Origin: a bacterium (Candidatus Blackallbacteria) CG13_big_fil_rev_8_21_14_2_50_49_14
GTDB lineage: Bacteria; Cyanobacteriota; Sericytochromatia; UBA7694
Assembly (NCBI GenBank): GCA_002783405.1
Contig: PFGG01000072.1
Coordinates: 1-64,000, forward strand
Reading direction: 5' to 3'
DNA: 64,000 nt
The stretch's first letter is position 1; each line of letters starts with the position of its first letter. The notes beneath the pieces were generated by a model. The model was not told the origin of the DNA. It was given only the letters and a program-made list of their open reading frames with translations, and searched no databases. The position numbers and the translations under genes were made by a program. This document shows, one piece after another, positions 60,505-64,000 of the stretch.

Positions 60505-60976
60505 GGTTCTCTACACCTTCTCTGATTTGATAAATTTTATATCGCCCAATATTTAGATTTCTGAATTATTTTAAGTATTTTTTGAATTAAAATTAACAAT
60601 TACTTAAGCTTATTTCCCCCCTGCCCGCATAAACCCTTTTGCTGATGAAAGGGGATAAATCAAGCTATACTCAAAACAATTTGCGTTTCTGATCCTTCTT
60701 TCCGACACGCTCTTCTCTAGGGTCTTAGACAAAGAATGAGCAGGGATCTGGACATTTTTCAAAGATTAAGCTACTATTCCCATAAGACTTTCTAAAAGGT
60801 TCTGATCGATTCAAATTGTGAGATTCATCGATTCTGCTTCGACCGTTCATCCCGGCAAAACCCGCTTAAGTTTTTCTGGCCTGTATGTGTTCGTAAAACA
60901 GGCAATGAAGACCCTTCCATTTTGATCCCAGTCCCGCTAAAGTCCTTGAATTCATTGATGAAGGTATTTTAAGTTC
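60505..60976. other. 472-nt divergent intergenic region
   Basis: No gene seen. The left part holds the phased TTAA box. A TATACT -10-like element is at 60666-60671 pointing right, which would give the RRM gene a leader of about 300 nt, unusually long and reminiscent of cold-regulated leaders of RNA-binding protein genes. Confidence 0.45.
60571..60607 (-). promoter_or_regulatory. Four 11-bp-phased TTAA repeats upstream of the 60504 gene
   Basis: TTAAG at 60571, TTGAA at 60582, TTAAC at 60593 and TTAAG at 60604: exact 11-bp steps in four consecutive copies, the cleanest example in the window, 67-103 nt upstream of the start. Confidence 0.55.
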
Positions 60977-61288
60977 ATGAATATTTATGTTGGTAATCTG
61001 TCATTCCAGGCTGATGAAGAAAGCCTCTACCAGCTCTTCGCTGAATACGGCGAAGTCAAGAGCGCTCGCATCATCACCGATCGTGAAACGGGTCGTTCTA
61101 AAGGTTTTGCATTTGTAGAAATGCCCTCCGATGATGACGCCCGGAATGCCATCAGCGCCCTCAATGGAGCTGACTATCTGCGTCGTCCCCTGACCGTCAA
61201 CGAAGCGCGTCCCCGTGAAGAGCGCGGCGGCGGCGGATTTGGTGGCGGCCATCGCCGTGGTGGCGATGGAGGTGGCTACCGTCGTTAA
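60977..61288 (+). CDS. RRM-domain RNA-binding protein with Gly/Arg-rich tail
   Basis: A 103-residue protein. A single RNA-recognition motif with RNP2 IYVGNL (3-8) and RNP1 KGFAFVEM (42-49) including the aromatic RNA-stacking residues, followed by a Gly/Arg-rich tail (ERGGGGFGGG, HRRGG). This architecture is that of cyanobacterial Rbp proteins and other bacterial RRM proteins, which are often cold-inducible and affect mRNA stability or localisation. The long leader (60672-60976) may hold cis-regulation. The next feature is a strong terminator. Confidence 0.93.
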   Translation: MNIYVGNLSFQADEESLYQLFAEYGEVKSARIITDRETGRSKGFAFVEMPSDDDARNAISALNGADYLRRPLTVNEARPREERGGGGFGGGHRRGGDGGGYRR

Positions 61289-61314
61289 GCTTTAACGCTG
61301 AAGAAGCAGATATT

Positions 61315-61355
61315 CCCCGTTTTGGGTATGTTACCCAAAACGGGGCGTTCTTTTT
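61315..61355 (+). terminator. Intrinsic terminator after the RRM gene
   Basis: A perfect 13-bp stem CCCCGTTTTGGGT/ACCCAAAACGGGG (61315-61327 with 61333-61345), 5-nt loop, then CGTTCTTTTT. Confidence 0.9.
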
Positions 61356-61439
61356 GGAAGCGTTTGCTTCAAGCGTAACTTTCCGGTCGTAGCAGGCAAC
61401 TCCTCCCGTCTGAGCTCAGAGATTCGTTATACTGATGAC

Positions 61440-62861
61440 ATGACTAGCCAAGAATTACTGAATACCCATCAAAAAGCCTTGCGAATCAACCTCGAACCTA
61501 TTCGCTATGGTTCATTTGCTGAAATCGGAGCAGGCCAGGAAGTCGTTCGTTGGTTTTTTACGGTTGGCGGCGCGGCGGGGACAATTGCCAAAAGTATTTC
61601 TGCCTACGATATGAAAGTCAGTGATGCCATTTACGGACGCACCAAACGCTATGTCTGCCGCGAACGTCTTGAAAGCATGCTGGACTATGAACACAAACTC
61701 AATCTTGAGCGCTTACGGGACGAGCGCGGTGACAATACCGCTTTTTTCACCTTTGCAGATACCGTAGCTGCCCGCAGTTTTAAAGGCACAAACGAATGCC
61801 ATGGCTGGATGGGGGTGCGTTACCAAGCCCATCCCCGTGATGAAGACAGCCAGATTATTCTGCATGTCCGCATGTTGGATAAGGAAAACACCCTGCAACA
61901 AGAAGCATTGGGAATCGTGGGCGTCAATTTACTCTATGGTGCATTTTTTTTGCATCACCGCCCAGATGACTTGATTCGTTCGCTGAAAGACAATCTCTCC
62001 CCTGGCCGAATCGTGATTGATATGATTGAATTTTCAGGGATAGAGTTCCGCAATGTAGACAATCGCTTGATGAGCTTACGACTTGTTCAGGAAGGCTTGG
62101 CCAATGCCGCCGTATTTGCAGCCGATGGTCAAGTCTTGCAACCCTCAGAATTCTTTTACAAAAAGCCCATTTTGATGGAGCGCGGAAGTTTTCGACCCGT
62201 ACGCAAAGTTCATCTGGATCTCATGGAAGCAGCCTGGGATAAATTCAAACAAGAGCCGGGCGTAGAAACCGACAAGGTGATTCGGGTCATGGAAGTCACC
62301 ATGCACCATTTAACAGCCTCAGGCGGCCTTGAACCCCGAGAATTCTTGGCCCGTGCCGATGCCCTCAATGCCTGCGGCTTTCATGTGCTGATATCCAATT
62401 ATTTTGAATACTACCGTCTGGCGGCCTATCTTGCCCGTTTCAGCAAAAAGAGCATTGCCCTGGCCATGGGGATCCGCAGCTTACAAACCCTCTTCGACGA
62501 ACAGTATTATACCCATCTCGAAGGGGGAATTCTGGAGTCTTTGGGCCGCCTGTTTAAAAATGATCTCAAACTGTATATTTATCCGGCCAAAGATCCTGAT
62601 TCAGGTGCCGTGCTCACCTTGGATTCCCTTGAAATTGCTCCCGGTTTGGATAAATTATTTGGTTATTTGGTGGATAAGGGTTTGATTGTTTATCTGGATA
62701 ATTATAACCCCGATTGTTTGACCGATTATTCGCGCAATTTATTGCACCAGATTGAAACCCATCAAAGCGGTTGGGAAGAAAAAGTGCCTGAGCAGGTCGT
62801 GAAATTGATCAAAGAGCGTCATTATTTTGGCTACCACCCACATGAGGACGAGGAAGATTAA
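61440..62861 (+). CDS. Conserved protein of unknown function (sometimes annotated as nicotinate-nucleotide adenylyltransferase)
   Basis: A 473-residue cytosolic protein. The opening LRINLEPIRYGSFAEIGAGQEVVRWFFTVGGAAGTIAKSISAYDM and NECHGWMGVRYQ, QQEALGIVGVNLLYGAF, MIEFSGIEFRNVDNRLMSL and KPILMERGSFRPV belong to a strongly conserved family of alphaproteobacterial and other bacterial proteins. Database names for it (nucleotide adenylyltransferase, TonB-related) are not supported by any visible nucleotidyltransferase HxGH motif. A TATACT element at 61428-61433 ends 6 nt before the ATG and no Shine-Dalgarno is seen, so the message may be leaderless. The stop overlaps the ABC-F start (TAATG). Confidence 0.8.
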   Translation: MTSQELLNTHQKALRINLEPIRYGSFAEIGAGQEVVRWFFTVGGAAGTIAKSISAYDMKVSDAIYGRTKRYVCRERLESMLDYEHKLNLERLRDERGDNTAFFTFADTVAARSFKGTNECHGWMGVRYQAHPRDEDSQIILHVRMLDKENTLQQEALGIVGVNLLYGAFFLHHRPDDLIRSLKDNLSPGRIVIDMIEFSGIEFRNVDNRLMSLRLVQEGLANAAVFAADGQVLQPSEFFYKKPILMERGSFRPVRKVHLDLMEAAWDKFKQEPGVETDKVIRVMEVTMHHLTASGGLEPREFLARADALNACGFHVLISNYFEYYRLAAYLARFSKKSIALAMGIRSLQTLFDEQYYTHLEGGILESLGRLFKNDLKLYIYPAKDPDSGAVLTLDSLEIAPGLDKLFGYLVDKGLIVYLDNYNPDCLTDYSRNLLHQIETHQSGWEEKVPEQVVKLIKERHYFGYHPHEDEED

Positions 62862-64000
62862 TGCTTGAAATCAATGACCTGACTGTAGAATTTGGCGATC
62901 GGGCCCTCTTTCAAAATGTCAGTTTGGTTTTTTACGATAAAAAGCGCTACGGTTTGGTGGGCGCCAATGGGGCAGGCAAGTCCACTTTTCTGCGTATTTT
63001 AACAGGACAAGAACACCATTACAGCGGTGAAATCACCTGGCCCAAAGATATTCGCGTCGGGGTTTTAAACCAGGACCATTTTGCCTTTGAAGATCAGACG
63101 ATTCAAAATGTCGTGATTCAAGGTAAAAAAAATCTATGGGAAGCCCTGCAAACTCAGGATCAATTGTCGCAAAAATCTGATATGAGTTTGGAAGAAAGTG
63201 CTCTCTACGCAGAAGCTGAAGCTGTGATTCTGCGCGAAGGGGGCTATACCGCAGAGAGCGAAGCCGCCAAACTGCTGCTCGGTCTGGGTATTCCAGACAG
63301 CCACCATCGCCAACTTTTAAAAACGCTCTCGGGCGGCTATAAATTAAGGGTTCTGCTCGCACAATTGCTCTTCAGCCAACCTGAAATTCTTTTGCTGGAC
63401 GAACCCACCAACCATCTGGACATCGATTCGATCAAATGGCTTGAAAGCTATTTAAATCAGTATCCTGGCCTCCTGATTGTGGTTTCACATGACAGAGGTT
63501 TCCTCAACGGTGTATCGACACAGATTGTTGATATCGATTATGGCACCCTGAGAATCTATACAGGCAATTATGATGCCTTTGAAGCCGCCAAAGCCCTCGA
63601 AAAAGAGCAAAAAGAAAAAGCCTTGGAATCTCAGGAAAAACGCAAAGAAGAATTGCAGGCCTTTGTCGATCGTTTCCGGGCCAAAGCAACCAAAGCTTCA
63701 GCGGCCCAATCTCGGGTGAAAATGATTGAAAAAATGGAAGCGATCGAGATTCAGCCCTCTTCCAGACGCTACCCAGCTTTTCGTTTTAGCCCCCATACGA
63801 CCTCTGGCATTATTCCGCTCCAGGTCAAAGATTTAGGTAAATCCTATGCGGATAAGCAGGTCTTAAAAGATCTCTCCTTTGAAGTTGAAAGAGGGGATCG
63901 AATCGCCCTGATCGGCCCCAATGGAGTCGGCAAATCAACGCTTCTGAAAATTCTAATGCAGGAACTGGAAGCGGATCAAGGAAGTTTTCAATGGGGTCAT
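62861..64000 (+). CDS. ABC-F family ATPase (YbiT-like), truncated by the window end
   Basis: The first 380 codons are present. Tandem ABC domains without membrane segments: first Walker A GANGAGKST (34-42), LSGGYKLRVLLAQLL, LLLDEPTNHLD and VVSHDRGFL; a charged P-site tRNA-interaction linker (KEKALESQEKRKEELQAFVDRF); second Walker A GPNGVGKST near the end. The segment LNQDHFAFEDQTIQNVV and NLWEAL match the YbiT/Uup-like branch. ABC-F proteins act on stalled or specialised ribosomes. Coupled to the previous gene by TAATG. Confidence 0.93.
   Translation, partial: MLEINDLTVEFGDRALFQNVSLVFYDKKRYGLVGANGAGKSTFLRILTGQEHHYSGEITWPKDIRVGVLNQDHFAFEDQTIQNVVIQGKKNLWEALQTQDQLSQKSDMSLEESALYAEAEAVILREGGYTAESEAAKLLLGLGIPDSHHRQLLKTLSGGYKLRVLLAQLLFSQPEILLLDEPTNHLDIDSIKWLESYLNQYPGLLIVVSHDRGFLNGVSTQIVDIDYGTLRIYTGNYDAFEAAKALEKEQKEKALESQEKRKEELQAFVDRFRAKATKASAAQSRVKMIEKMEAIEIQPSSRRYPAFRFSPHTTSGIIPLQVKDLGKSYADKQVLKDLSFEVERGDRIALIGPNGVGKSTLLKILMQELEADQGSFQWGH

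Noticed and set aside
1-64000. CRISPR arrays, insertion sequences, prophage or integron features
   Set aside because: No regularly spaced repeats, transposase or integrase motifs, or terminal inverted repeats were seen on either strand; tRNA flanks show no integrase or duplicated attachment sites.

Overview
The window looks like a chromosomal segment of a free-living, non-photosynthetic, diderm and probably flagellated bacterium. Pointers are scattered flagellar genes (fliD, a fliG homologue, a giant FliK-like protein), many type II signal peptides with lipoboxes, an LpxB-like glycosyltransferase, a periplasmic AMIN/Amidase_3 enzyme, a cyanobacterial-style RRM RNA-binding protein and many TPR proteins, including SPINDLY/OGT-type glycosyltransferases. 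This mix resembles the non-photosynthetic relatives of Cyanobacteria (Melainabacteria/Sericytochromatia/Blackallbacteria). That placement is an inference; no rRNA or other phylogenetic marker is present. There is no CRISPR array, prophage or insertion sequence, and the code is standard.

Layout. 0.1-3.7 kb: a tiny acidic protein, a TPR-GT41 glycosyltransferase and a (p)ppGpp synthetase-like protein. 3.7-7.5 kb: three lipoproteins (two tandem paralogues) and a secreted HExxH protein. 7.7-10.1 kb: glutaryl-CoA dehydrogenase, a broken STAS-domain gene and a periplasmic rhodanese. 10.2-14.4 kb: fliD, converging on a Ser/Thr kinase-TPR receptor operon; then tRNA-Gln. 14.9-25.6 kb: lipoprotein, LpxB-like enzyme, a 2086-residue FliK-like protein, an EF-hand beta-rich protein and a small partner. 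25.7-36.6 kb: AttH/CrtC-like lipoprotein, SGNH hydrolase, glycine-zipper protein, a USP plus Na,K-ATPase-like P-type pump operon, a gloB plus TPR-GT41 operon, and an M50B-like membrane protein. 36.8-40.2 kb: two tandem small paralogues, a FliG homologue overlapping a crotonase-fold protein. 40.2-46.7 kb (minus): CysQ, DUF2252, M14 carboxypeptidase, FMN reductase, a methyltransferase fused to a DUF692-like barrel with an overlapping partner, and tRNA-Cys. 46.8-49.8 kb: dapF, TPR and MutS2-like operon with ATGA overlaps. 49.8-52.5 kb: DUF3467-slyX, bolA-grxD, and an EF-hand/SDY-repeat protein. 52.7-58.0 kb: KASIII, ATP-grasp and OleD-like reductase operon running into a TPR glycosyltransferase, then a DUF192 lipoprotein. 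58.1-64 kb: AMIN amidase, a small membrane protein, an RRM protein, a conserved 473-residue protein and the start of an ABC-F ATPase.

The most interesting signals are: (i) a 10-12-bp-phased TTAA/GGTTAA repeat in front of six genes for small, mostly uncharacterised proteins, suggesting an unrecognised regulon; (ii) the methyltransferase-DUF692-like fusion plus DUF2063/MbnC-like partner, resembling a RiPP-modification core but lacking the family's histidines; (iii) the 2086-residue internally duplicated FliK-like protein; (iv) the KASIII/ATP-grasp/OleD-like operon; (v) several enzymes that have lost catalytic residues (crotonase without either Glu, MutS2-like protein with altered Walker B); and (vi) a STAS gene destroyed by a central deletion plus frameshift.
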